Origin: Lachnospiraceae bacterium | GTDB taxonomy: Bacteria > Bacillota > Clostridia > Lachnospirales > Lachnospiraceae | Direction of reading: 5' to 3' | NCBI GenBank assembly: GCA_024681775.1 | Contig: JAILAF010000060.1 | Coordinates: 1 to 32,682, forward strand | Length of the DNA stretch: 32,682 nucleotides | In this document: positions 15,523 to 23,031 of the stretch, piece by piece | Layout of the letters: every line of letters starts with the position of its first letter | Position numbering within the stretch: the stretch's first letter is position 1 | Notes under the pieces: model-generated | Database searches by the model: none | What the model was told of the DNA's origin: nothing | Seen by the model: only the letters and a program-made list of their open reading frames with translations | Made by a program: the position numbers and the translations under genes

Positions 15523-17649
15523 ATGAATTTTGTTGAAGAGAACGGAAAAGTAAAACATGTTCCCGGCGGCAGGGTCGGCAATCCCATGGCGCAACAGAGC
15601 ATCAACGATGCGCTGAAGGAGCGGGAACGGAAAGCCAGAGAGGAATTGAACGCGGACAAGACCGAGAATGCCGATCCCGAGCTCTCCCTGGACAGCACCG
15701 AGCGTGTCAAGGTCCTGAGCCCCGGACAGCTGGTGTTTAAGCGCTTCATCACCAACAAGCTGGCCATTGTGGGATCCCTGATCCTGATCTTTATGTTCCT
15801 GTTTGCGTTTGTGATGCCGCTCTTCTATCCCTATTCGCAGACAGAGATCTTTTACAAATACGACAATTCCCTGATCGACTACGCACAGGCAAAGGAGCGT
15901 ACCGAGTACACCATGCTTGCGCTGGAGGGAGCTCCCACAGTCCACTACTCTGTTAAGAACAAGCTGACCGCCACCATTACCGGCATGGAGAAGGACGGTC
16001 TGGAGGAGATGACGCTGGCGGATCAGGACGGGAATTCCTACAGTATCCGCAAGAACGCAGATCACATCTACTCCCTCTATACGGTAGATTCCGAGGAATA
16101 CGCATCCATCTCCGGATCCGTGAAATATGCGACCTACTCCACCATCGGCAGTGTCCTGACCTACGAGGCCGGCGCCGAGGAGGTAAGCGGCCTGGCCGAT
16201 GCCATCAAAAAGGCCATTTCCGACAAGAAAAAGACCTTTACTCTGGGAAGCGATGAGTTCTCCCTGGAGCAGAACAAAAAGACCTACACCGTCTTCCGTG
16301 CCAGCGAAGGCATGAATTACAATTTCGAGAAGCAGGGTGAGGATTTCGAGGCTCTGGTGGACGCGAACAAAGAGGGCGGCACCTTTACCTACGGCTCCGA
16401 CAGCTTCCGCGTTGTCCCCGAAGGTGAGGGCCTGGTGGTCTATCGCGTGAACGGTGAATCCGCCATCGCACTGCTGACCACCTACGTGTTCGATACCTAT
16501 GACAGTTCCTTTACCGTTTCTGACGAGTTCCAGGTGCAGGCACTGCAGGCATCTCTGGAAGGCGGCTCCTTCACTGTGGGCGGCACCGATTACAAGGTGG
16601 TAGCCGAGGAGGACGAGACCCTGATCTACAGCGCTGCGGACAACACCACTCCCGTGGCTGCCTTCTCCACCCTGGTCATCCGTCGTTACAGCGGCGAGGA
16701 CACCCTCTCTCTTGACTTCAAGGAGACAGCCCGTGCCACCATCGAGGAGATGAACGCTTCCTCTTCCAAGACCGGAAGCTTCACCTGGCCCATCGCCCAG
16801 GTGGATGCCAACGGCGAATATGAATATGACGAGAACGGCGAGGTCATCAAGGAAGACCGCACCGTTACCATTACCAACAAGAACGGCTCCTATGTCATGA
16901 CCGCCGAGCAGGTGGTATACCTGATCGATACTTTCTCCCGTCCCACCAAAGAGCATCCCGCAGGAACGGACGGCGACGGTATGGACGTGCTCTCCCGTAT
17001 GATGTACGGCGGCCGTGTCTCCCTGATGGTGGCATTCGTGGTCGTCATCCTGGAGACCGTGCTGGGTATCATCATGGGTGGTATCGCAGGTTTCTTCGGC
17101 GGCTGGGTTGACAATGTGATCATGCGTGCCGTGGATATCTTCTACTGCATTCCCAGCATGCCCATCCTGATCATCATGGGTGCCATGTTTGACGCTCTGA
17201 AGATGAAGCCCTATGTGCGACTGACCTGGATGATGGCAGTCCTGGGTATCCTGGGCTGGGCCGGCGTGGCCAGACTGGTGAGAGGCCAGATCCTCTCCTT
17301 AAGAGAGCAGGAGTTCATGGTTGCGGCCGAAGCCATCGGTCTGCGGAGCCGGAAGCGTATCTTCCGCCACCTGATCCCCAATGTCATGCCTCAGCTGATC
17401 GTTACCGCAACCTCCGGTCTGGGCGGCGTCATCATTACGGAGTCCACCCTCTCCTACCTGGGTCTGGGTGTGAAGCATCCTCTGGCTTCCTGGGGAACCA
17501 TGATCAACTCCGTGTCCACCGCAGAGGCAATGAAGTCCTACACCTACATCTGGATCCCCGTGGGTCTGCTGATCTGTCTCACCGTTGTGGCCTTCAACTT
17601 TGTAGGCGACGGTCTGCGTGATGCATTTGACCCCAAGATGAAGCGGTAA
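15523..17649 (+). CDS. oppC: Oligopeptide ABC transporter permease OppC with a large repeat-containing ectodomain
   Basis: The second permease subunit, 708 aa against about 300 for a usual OppC. The layout is a charged cytoplasmic N-terminus (1-75), a first helix at about 80-100, an inserted extracellular region of about 370 residues (about 105-475), and then the normal permease domain. The permease domain begins at GTDGDGMDVLSRMMYGGRVS (481-500), which is the usual post-TM1 motif. It contains the EAA loop VAAEAIGLRSRKRIFRHLIP (600-619) and ends GLRDAFDPKMKR. The insertion has no membrane helices, is rich in acidic and hydroxyl residues, and contains degenerate repeats around LGSDEF (241), YGSDSF (290) and VGGTDY (352). 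The frame is open throughout and flanked by normal OppC sequence, so it is a real domain, not an assembly fusion. The start ATG follows GGGAGGAG. Confidence 0.9.
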   Translation: MNFVEENGKVKHVPGGRVGNPMAQQSINDALKERERKAREELNADKTENADPELSLDSTERVKVLSPGQLVFKRFITNKLAIVGSLILIFMFLFAFVMPLFYPYSQTEIFYKYDNSLIDYAQAKERTEYTMLALEGAPTVHYSVKNKLTATITGMEKDGLEEMTLADQDGNSYSIRKNADHIYSLYTVDSEEYASISGSVKYATYSTIGSVLTYEAGAEEVSGLADAIKKAISDKKKTFTLGSDEFSLEQNKKTYTVFRASEGMNYNFEKQGEDFEALVDANKEGGTFTYGSDSFRVVPEGEGLVVYRVNGESAIALLTTYVFDTYDSSFTVSDEFQVQALQASLEGGSFTVGGTDYKVVAEEDETLIYSAADNTTPVAAFSTLVIRRYSGEDTLSLDFKETARATIEEMNASSSKTGSFTWPIAQVDANGEYEYDENGEVIKEDRTVTITNKNGSYVMTAEQVVYLIDTFSRPTKEHPAGTDGDGMDVLSRMMYGGRVSLMVAFVVVILETVLGIIMGGIAGFFGGWVDNVIMRAVDIFYCIPSMPILIIMGAMFDALKMKPYVRLTWMMAVLGILGWAGVARLVRGQILSLREQEFMVAAEAIGLRSRKRIFRHLIPNVMPQLIVTATSGLGGVIITESTLSYLGLGVKHPLASWGTMINSVSTAEAMKSYTYIWIPVGLLICLTVVAFNFVGDGLRDAFDPKMKR
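15835..16947 (+). repeat. oppC: Extracellular insertion of OppC with internal degenerate repeats
   Basis: This is the coding region for OppC residues 105-475. At least three copies of a unit share the pattern F-T-x-G-[SG]-x-[DSE]-[FY], a beta-like V/L-x-V stretch and a closing V/I-Y (GSDEF at 242, GSDSF at 291, GGTDY at 353). A fourth, weaker copy is near 168 (QDGNSY). The units at about 268-328 and 333-391 align along about 60 residues, including EGG[TS]FT before and YR or YS after. The similarity is at protein level only. Confidence 0.6.
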
Positions 17650-17686
17650 CTTCCACCAAATTTACGACCGAAGGATCAAGAAGAAA

Positions 17687-18883
17687 ATGGCTAAGAAAAG
17701 TTCCTATATCTCCAACAGAGAGACAGCAAAAATTACGAGAAGAAACCGGCAGATCACCCGCAGGCTGGAAAAAGCCCGCAAGCGCAAGAATGTGCCGGAA
17801 AGCGAATACAAGACAAAGATGAAGGACTCGGGCAATGTCGTGGAATTCGACAATGTCTGCTCCTACTTCTTCACCGATATCGGCGTGGTAAAGGCCGTGG
17901 ACGGCGTCTCCTTCGAGATCCCCAAGTGCTCCACCGTGGGTATCGTGGGTGAGTCCGGCTGTGGCAAGAGCGTTACCAGCCTGTCCCTGATGCAGCTCCT
18001 GCAGCGTCCCTCCGGACAGACTGTGGGCGGTGAGATCCGTCTGAACCTGGACGGCAGCGGCGATGCCATCAACATCGTGAAGGCACCCACCAAGGTCATG
18101 CAGACCATCCGCGGTAACAAGATGTCCATGATCTTCCAGGAGCCCATGACCAGCCTGAATCCCGTGTTCCGCATCGGCGAGCAGGTGAATGAGGTCATCG
18201 AGCTGCACAATCCCGAGATGAGCAAGGAAGATGTCAAGGCCAGAACCCTGGAAATGCTGGATCTGGTGGGCATTGCCAACAAAGAGGGCGTCTATGAGAT
18301 GTATCCTCACGAGCTCTCCGGTGGTATGCGTCAGCGTATCATGATCGCCATCGCACTGGCCTGCCGCCCTGCACTGATCATCGCGGACGAGCCTACCACC
18401 GCTCTGGATGTGACCATCCAGGCACAGATCCTGGATCTGCTGAAGGGTCTGAAGGAAAAGGTGAACAGCTCCATCATGCTGATCACCCACGACCTGGGCG
18501 TTGTGGCCAACATGGCTGACTATGTGGTGGTCATGTATGCGGGCCGCGTCATCGAGAAAGGTACCGCAAGAGACATCTTCACCAATCCCTGCCATCCCTA
18601 TACCATCGGCCTGATGAAGTCCAAGCCCGTGGTGGGCAAGAAGGTGGATGAGCTGTACAACATTCCCGGCAACGTACCCAACCCCATCAACATGCCCGAC
18701 TATTGCTATTTCCGTGACAGATGTGAGTACACCTGCGACAAGTGCAGGAACAAGGAAGCAGGCTTCGGCAACTATCCTCCCGAGATCAGGATCAGCGATA
18801 CGCATGTGGTTTCCTGCTATCGTTTCTATGACGAAGGAAAGGTTGGCGGATATCCGAATCCCGTCAATGTGGAGGATCTGTAA
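17687..18883 (+). CDS. oppD: Oligopeptide ABC transporter ATPase OppD
   Basis: A 398-aa cytoplasmic ATPase subunit of the importer. Seen: Walker A GESGCGKS at 88-95, Q-loop FQEPMTSLNP at about 150-159, signature LSGGMRQR at 210-217, Walker B IIADEPTTALD at about 231-241, and the switch His at 268. The C-terminal oligopeptide-transporter extension includes a cysteine set (C340, C346, C350, C353, C377) like the one that binds an iron-sulfur cluster in some OppD/OppF proteins. The N-terminal 45 residues form an unusual Lys/Arg-rich extension before the ATPase fold. The start ATG lies after AAGGATCAAGAAGAAA. Its stop overlaps the oppF start by 1 nt (TAATG). Confidence 0.94.
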   Translation: MAKKSSYISNRETAKITRRNRQITRRLEKARKRKNVPESEYKTKMKDSGNVVEFDNVCSYFFTDIGVVKAVDGVSFEIPKCSTVGIVGESGCGKSVTSLSLMQLLQRPSGQTVGGEIRLNLDGSGDAINIVKAPTKVMQTIRGNKMSMIFQEPMTSLNPVFRIGEQVNEVIELHNPEMSKEDVKARTLEMLDLVGIANKEGVYEMYPHELSGGMRQRIMIAIALACRPALIIADEPTTALDVTIQAQILDLLKGLKEKVNSSIMLITHDLGVVANMADYVVVMYAGRVIEKGTARDIFTNPCHPYTIGLMKSKPVVGKKVDELYNIPGNVPNPINMPDYCYFRDRCEYTCDKCRNKEAGFGNYPPEIRISDTHVVSCYRFYDEGKVGGYPNPVNVEDL

Positions 18884-19980
18884 TGGCTGAAGATAGAAAC
18901 ATAACGAACAACACTCCCGCTACCGCGGAAGAAGATATCATTGTCGTAAAGGACCTGAAGAAGTACTTTCCCACCGCCACCAACTTTTTCGGCAAAGCCC
19001 TGGGCTATGTCAAGGCGGTAGACGGCGTTTCCTTTACCATCAAGCGGGGCACCACCATGGGCCTCGTGGGCGAGTCCGGCTGCGGCAAGTCCACCACCGG
19101 TCGTACCCTCCTGCGCCTGCAGGACAAGACCTCCGGCGAGGTGCTGTTTAACGGCGTGGACATTTTCTCCCTGAGCAAGGAGGAACTGCGGAAGCTCCGC
19201 CCCAGGATCCAGATCGTGTTCCAGGATCCCTTCTCCAGCCTCTCTCCCAGACTTCCCATCGGTGAGATCATCGGTGAGGCAGTCAGAGAGCACGGCATCG
19301 TCCCTCCCGAGGAGTACGACGATTACATTACCCGCATCATGAAGGCCTGCGGCCTCCAGGAGTACCACAAGGACCGCTATCCTCATGAGTTCTCCGGCGG
19401 ACAGCGTCAGCGTATCTGTATCGCCAGAGCCCTGGCCCTGAATCCCGAGTTCATCGTCTGTGACGAGCCCGTCTCCGCACTGGACGTGTCCATTCAGGCC
19501 CAGATCATCAATCTGCTCAGAGAGCTGCAGCAGGAGTTCGGTCTCACCTACCTCTTCATCTCCCATGACCTGTCCGTGGTGGAGCATATCTCCGACACCG
19601 TCGGCGTGATGTACCTGGGCAACATGGTGGAGTATGCCGAGACGGATGAGCTCTTTGCAAATCCTCTGCACCCTTATACCAAGGCACTCTTCTCTGCCAT
19701 CCCCATCCCCGATCCGGATGCGCAGATGAACCGTATCATCCTGGAAGGAAGCATTCCCTCTCCCGCCAATCCGCCCAGCGGCTGTAAGTTCCACACCCGC
19801 TGCAGCGAGTGCATGGAGATGTGCAAGTATTGCCAGCCCGAGTACCGGGAGATTGCACCCGGACACTTCGCGGCCTGCCATCTGTACAACACCCCCGAGA
19901 TGAATGCCAAGTACGAAGCCGAGGTTGCGAAGGCAGCGAAGGCGACCAAGAAGGAAGAGCCCGTTGAAAAAGCAAAATAA
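18883..19980 (+). CDS. oppF: Oligopeptide ABC transporter ATPase OppF
   Basis: A 365-aa second ATPase subunit that pairs with OppD. Seen: Walker A GESGCGKS at 63-70, Q-loop FQDPFSSLSPR at 113-123, signature FSGGQRQR at 170-177, Walker B IVCDEPVSALD at about 191-201, and switch His at 228. The C-terminal extension has Cys at 301, 307, 310, 314, 317 and 332, a pattern compatible with an iron-sulfur or zinc site. It ends in an Ala/Lys/Glu-rich tail (residues about 343-365). The start overlaps oppD by 1 nt and has GGAGG at a good distance. The last 17 nt overlap the small gene downstream. Confidence 0.94.
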   Translation: MAEDRNITNNTPATAEEDIIVVKDLKKYFPTATNFFGKALGYVKAVDGVSFTIKRGTTMGLVGESGCGKSTTGRTLLRLQDKTSGEVLFNGVDIFSLSKEELRKLRPRIQIVFQDPFSSLSPRLPIGEIIGEAVREHGIVPPEEYDDYITRIMKACGLQEYHKDRYPHEFSGGQRQRICIARALALNPEFIVCDEPVSALDVSIQAQIINLLRELQQEFGLTYLFISHDLSVVEHISDTVGVMYLGNMVEYAETDELFANPLHPYTKALFSAIPIPDPDAQMNRIILEGSIPSPANPPSGCKFHTRCSECMEMCKYCQPEYREIAPGHFAACHLYNTPEMNAKYEAEVAKAAKATKKEEPVEKAK

Positions 19981-20230
19981 ATGGGTCGATGACGGCAGGA
20001 CCATCGCAGACATGAACGTGGATGGCATGCCCTGGTACAATCCGGGAAAGAAAGCCCGGAATGCGGCCCCTTCCAAAACAGAATCAGGAGAAGCTCCGGA
20101 ACCCATGAGTTTCAAGGAAACCCTCTATGTCACGAAGGGGGTGCTGCTGGCCTCTCTGGCAGTGGCTGCGGTGTTTATCGTCGTCTTTTTCCTCTTTATC
20201 CTGTTCTGCAAGTTCATCTGGCTGAAATAA
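19964..20230 (+). CDS. Small single-helix membrane protein coupled to oppF (TTG start)
   Basis: An 88-aa protein starting at TTG (19964), inside the end of oppF, 8 nt after AGGA. No ATG gives a sensible start: the upstream ATG at 19904 would add 20 Arg-rich residues lying wholly within oppF, and the later ones would cut off the conserved-looking N-terminus. Seen: a polar N-terminal motif (KWVDDGRTIADMNVDGMPWY at residues 6-25), a variable Pro/Ala-rich linker, then one C-terminal membrane helix (about 60-85, LASLAVAAVFIVVFFLFILF) ending CKFIWLK. The motif looks familiar to me as that of uncharacterised small Firmicute proteins, but I cannot name a family. Position and coupling suggest a role with the importer or its assembly; this is inference. 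Confidence 0.75.
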   Translation: MKKQNKWVDDGRTIADMNVDGMPWYNPGKKARNAAPSKTESGEAPEPMSFKETLYVTKGVLLASLAVAAVFIVVFFLFILFCKFIWLK

Positions 20231-20253
20231 GCTATCCTGCATAAGCGCAATAC

Positions 20254-20281
20254 AAAAGAGCGGATCTCTCCGCTCTTTTTG
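20254..20281. terminator. Bidirectional terminator between the importer operon and plsC
   Basis: AAAGAGCGGA - TCTC - TCCGCTCTTT stem with TTTTT on the plus strand and TTTTGT on the minus strand. It sits between two convergent genes. Confidence 0.88.
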
Positions 20282-20324
20282 TTTGGGTTTCTTTGGGATT
20301 TCGCAGCTGTATATTCAGCCGGTT

Positions 20325-21203
20325 TTATTTCTCCTCATTCTTGTGAATGTCTTCCTTGAGGGTCTCGATCACATCGCCGAATTCCATTTTGTCATCCACG
20401 ATCTCGTTCTTCTCCCGTTTCCAGGTCTCTACCTCCTGGGCACGGAGGTCCTTCACGGTCTCCTCATGGGTCTGGGTATCCAGGTCCGTAAGCCCCAGCG
20501 CTTCCTTCATGGCTGCGATGATGCGGTTCCTTACGATATCCGCCACCTGGCGGGTGTTCAGCCCCTCGTAATCCTCCGGGTACAGGGGATCCAGATAGTA
20601 GACCTTTGTGGTGACCTTCCGGATGGAATTCAGCTCAAAGGGCTTGTAGGAATCGATGAGGGCCACGGGAACGATGGGAACCTTGGCACGCATGGCCGGC
20701 TTGAAGGCGCCGGGCATAAAGTCCTGCACATTGTTCCGGTTGTGGAAATAGCCTCCCTCGGGGAAGATGATGATCTTCCGTCCCGCTTCCAGATCCTTCT
20801 GAACTCTGCTCATGACCTCCACCTGGGAGCGCATGTTGGTCTTGTCCAAACGGAAGCCTCTGGAGACCTCGATGACCTCATTCGCAAGCGGCATGGTGGA
20901 ACGCTTCGCGTCCATCACCACCGTACAGGGCTTGTCGTGGGAATATACGATGCCGATGGTGTCGTATTTTCCCTGATGGTTGGGGTACATGGCATAGCCC
21001 CCTTCTGCGGGGAGCTTTTCCATGCCGTAAGCCTTGGTCCGGATCCTGGCGTTGATCATGATCTGCCGCACCAGACGCCGGAAGGTCTTATAGGCCCTGG
21101 GCTCCGGAAAGCGGTTCATGTGCCGGGCCATGTAATTCATCTTGGTAAGATAGTAGATGATATAGGGGATGGAAATGAGTATGACATAATAAAATCGAAG
21201 CAT
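20325..21203 (-). CDS. plsC: 1-acyl-sn-glycerol-3-phosphate acyltransferase family protein (PlsC-like)
   Basis: A 292-aa membrane-associated acyltransferase that would add an acyl chain to lysophosphatidic acid or a related lipid. Seen: an N-terminal hydrophobic segment (FYYVILISIPYIIYYL), the catalytic motif NHQGKYD (HX4D) at about residues 76-82, the substrate-binding block RGFRLDKTN, the FPEGGYFH motif, and VPIVPVALIDSYKPF. It ends in a charged tail of about 55 residues rich in Glu/Lys. The start ATG at 21203 follows GGAAGGA; the open frame further upstream lacks a site. It has its own promoter at 21245-21273. The exact acyl acceptor is not readable. Confidence 0.86.
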   Translation of the reverse strand: MLRFYYVILISIPYIIYYLTKMNYMARHMNRFPEPRAYKTFRRLVRQIMINARIRTKAYGMEKLPAEGGYAMYPNHQGKYDTIGIVYSHDKPCTVVMDAKRSTMPLANEVIEVSRGFRLDKTNMRSQVEVMSRVQKDLEAGRKIIIFPEGGYFHNRNNVQDFMPGAFKPAMRAKVPIVPVALIDSYKPFELNSIRKVTTKVYYLDPLYPEDYEGLNTRQVADIVRNRIIAAMKEALGLTDLDTQTHEETVKDLRAQEVETWKREKNEIVDDKMEFGDVIETLKEDIHKNEEK

Positions 21204-21244
21204 GGGATCCTTCCTGATGGCGCGGAAATTAGTCTGACATGGGT

Positions 21245-21273
21245 ATATTACCATACTGCAAGTGGTTTTCCAA
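21245..21273 (-). promoter_or_regulatory. Sigma-A promoter for the plsC-like gene
   Basis: Minus strand TTGGAA (21268-21273), 17 bp, TAATAT (21245-21250) with an extended TGG just before it. It lies between the CDF gene and plsC. Confidence 0.6.
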
Positions 21274-21290
21274 ACCGCCCGCATTTTCCG

Positions 21291-22178
21291 TCAGTTCTGT
21301 GATTGCCCGGAAAAAGGATTTACATGCACCATGATGTGCTTCACTTCCCGGAAGTGCTGCTCTACCAGATCGTGTACCCGCTCTGCGATATCGTGTCCCT
21401 CCCGGACGGTGATGGACTCATCCACGCCGATCTCCAGATCCACGTAGACCTTGCTGCCGAACATCCTGGTATGGACCAGGTCCACGCGCTCCACACCGGG
21501 CTGCTCCGCCACAAAAGAACAGATCTTTTCCTCATATTCCGTTCCCGCAGAGGTATCCATCATGTTCTGGATGGCGCCTTTGGCGATGTCATAGGCCACC
21601 TTCAGGATAAAGAGGCTGATGACCACGCCCGCCACAGAATCCAGCACCGGCAGTCCCAGCATGGAACCGGCGATACCCGCGAGGGAGCCGATGGAGGACA
21701 GCGCATCGGAGCGATGGTGCCAGGCATCTGCCATGAAAACGGGAGAGCTGAGCTTTTCCGCCACAAACCTGGTGTAGCGGTACATAAGCTCTTTCGTGAC
21801 GATGGAAGTGACGGCAGCCACCAGCGCCACCGTGCCGGGCACCCGCAGGGAATCGTAATCCCCCGAAAGGATGGTGTGCATTCCGGACCGGAAGATCTCC
21901 AGGCCGGTGACCGCCAGGATGAGCCCCAGGAACAGAGACGCAACACTCTCAATGCGCTCGTGACCGTATGGATGCTCCTGATCGGCGGGGCGCCTGGAAA
22001 GGACGGATCCGAAAAAGGCGATGAGTGTGGCGATGACATCCGAAAGGGAATGAACCGCATCGGAGATCATGGCGGCGGACCTGCCTGCGATGCCCGCAAA
22101 AAACTTGAAAGCAGTCAGCAGAATATTGCCGAGCACTCCCACCAGTGTGACACTTCGGATCATTTTGGTCTCTTCCAT
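21291..22178 (-). CDS. Cation diffusion facilitator (CDF) family metal efflux transporter
   Basis: A 295-aa proton-coupled divalent-metal exporter (zinc, iron, manganese or cobalt). Seen: helix 2 with the metal-site motif AAMISDAVHSLSDV, giving the His and Asp of site A, the loop RRPADQEHPYGHERIESVAS, helix 5 with the second half-site (MADAWHHRSDALSS), and a C-terminal cytoplasmic domain (VERVDLVHTRMFGSKVYVDL, ending near HIMVHVNPF). The normal family length is about 290-300. The start ATG at 22178 follows AAGGAG-ACAGCT; 8 further upstream codons lack a ribosome site. It has its own promoter. The HxxxD / HxxxD arrangement fits zinc or iron transport, but the metal is inferred. Confidence 0.92.
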   Translation of the reverse strand: MEETKMIRSVTLVGVLGNILLTAFKFFAGIAGRSAAMISDAVHSLSDVIATLIAFFGSVLSRRPADQEHPYGHERIESVASLFLGLILAVTGLEIFRSGMHTILSGDYDSLRVPGTVALVAAVTSIVTKELMYRYTRFVAEKLSSPVFMADAWHHRSDALSSIGSLAGIAGSMLGLPVLDSVAGVVISLFILKVAYDIAKGAIQNMMDTSAGTEYEEKICSFVAEQPGVERVDLVHTRMFGSKVYVDLEIGVDESITVREGHDIAERVHDLVEQHFREVKHIMVHVNPFSGQSQN

Positions 22179-22265
22179 AGCTGTCTCCTTCGCAGCGCGC
22201 AAAAACGGTGTCCCTGTGCAAAATACAAGGGAATCCCAGCGTTGCAGCGCCTTCGTTTACTGAAA

Positions 22266-22294
22266 ACTTTAATGAGGGGGAATAAAAATGTCAA
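22266..22294 (-). promoter_or_regulatory. Sigma-A promoter for the CDF gene
   Basis: Minus strand consensus TTGACA (22289-22294), 17 bp, TAAAGT (22266-22271). It is divergent from the candidate promoter at 22308-22316. Confidence 0.7.
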
Positions 22295-22307
22295 GGCGCG
22301 GGAAACA

Positions 22308-22316
22308 TGGTAAAAT
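22308..22316 (+). promoter_or_regulatory. Candidate extended -10 promoter for the HAD-metallophosphoesterase pair
   Basis: TGGTAAAAT (extended -10) about 43 nt before the HAD start codon. The upstream -35 is poor (TGTCAA at 16 bp). Confidence 0.45.
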
Positions 22317-22358
22317 AGATGGGAATGATATTAAAAATGTGTAAGGAGGAGGCTGCAG

Positions 22359-23027
22359 ATGCAACCTTTTGACAGCAGTTCCGTCAAGGCAGTGCTCTTT
22401 GACCTGGACGGGACCATCCTGGATACCGAGAAATTTTATCGGAAAAACTGGCCCATCGCCCTGGCCCATTTCGGCTATGAGATGACGGACGAACAGGCCC
22501 TGAAGATCCGCAGCATGGGAAGGCCCTTTGTGGTGACCCAGTTCAAGGAGTGGTTCGGTGAGGACTGTGACTACTGGCAGATCCGCAGATACCGCAGCGA
22601 ACTGGTAAAAGAAGACATGGAACGGGAAGGGATCAAACCCAAGAAAGGGGCCCGGGAGATCCTGGAATACCTGCGGGGAAAGGGAATCCTCTGCGCCGTG
22701 GCTACCGCAACGGACGTGCCCAGAGCATCCGCCTATCTGGAGCAGGTAGGACTGCTGGAGCTCTTTGACCGGGTCTGCAGCGCCTGTGATGCGCCCCAGG
22801 GCAAGCCGGACCCTTATGTGTACCTGGAGGCCTGCAGGCAACTGGGGGTCTATGCGGAGGAGACTCTGGCGGTAGAGGATGCCCCCAACGGGATCCGCTC
22901 CGCCCACTGGGCGGGGTGCCGGGTGATCTTTGTGCCGGACCAGACAGCGGAAGAACCGGAGATGGAGCCCTACCTCACCGCACAGGTGGAGGACCTGCTG
23001 GGGATCAAGTCCCTCTTCGGGGATTGA
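22359..23027 (+). CDS. HAD-superfamily hydrolase (beta-phosphoglucomutase-like subfamily)
   Basis: A 222-aa cytoplasmic phosphatase or phosphomutase. Seen: motif I DLDGTILDTE at about residues 15-24 (nucleophile and acid/base Asp), a helical cap domain (about 28-90), motif II Thr in VATATDVPRAS, motif III Lys in QGKPDPYVYLEA, and motif IV VEDAPNGIRSAHWAG. The PDP-Y segment and cap type place it with the beta-phosphoglucomutase/phosphatase branch. The substrate cannot be read. The ATG follows AAGGAGGAGGCTGCAG. Its stop lies 4 nt before the next gene, so the two are probably an operon. Confidence 0.9.
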   Translation: MQPFDSSSVKAVLFDLDGTILDTEKFYRKNWPIALAHFGYEMTDEQALKIRSMGRPFVVTQFKEWFGEDCDYWQIRRYRSELVKEDMEREGIKPKKGAREILEYLRGKGILCAVATATDVPRASAYLEQVGLLELFDRVCSACDAPQGKPDPYVYLEACRQLGVYAEETLAVEDAPNGIRSAHWAGCRVIFVPDQTAEEPEMEPYLTAQVEDLLGIKSLFGD

Positions 23028-23031
23028 GAGG

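Noticed and set aside
15835..16947. OppC length explained by an assembly error or gene fusion
   Set aside because: The reading frame, base composition and the conserved post-TM1 motif at its end are uninterrupted, and the downstream oppD and oppF genes are in normal order.
15505..16956. A 483-codon minus-strand open frame opposite the OppC insertion
   Set aside because: I considered whether the insertion might instead be a separate antisense gene. The OppC frame is continuous with normal OppC sequence on both sides, while the minus frame lacks a ribosome site and motifs.
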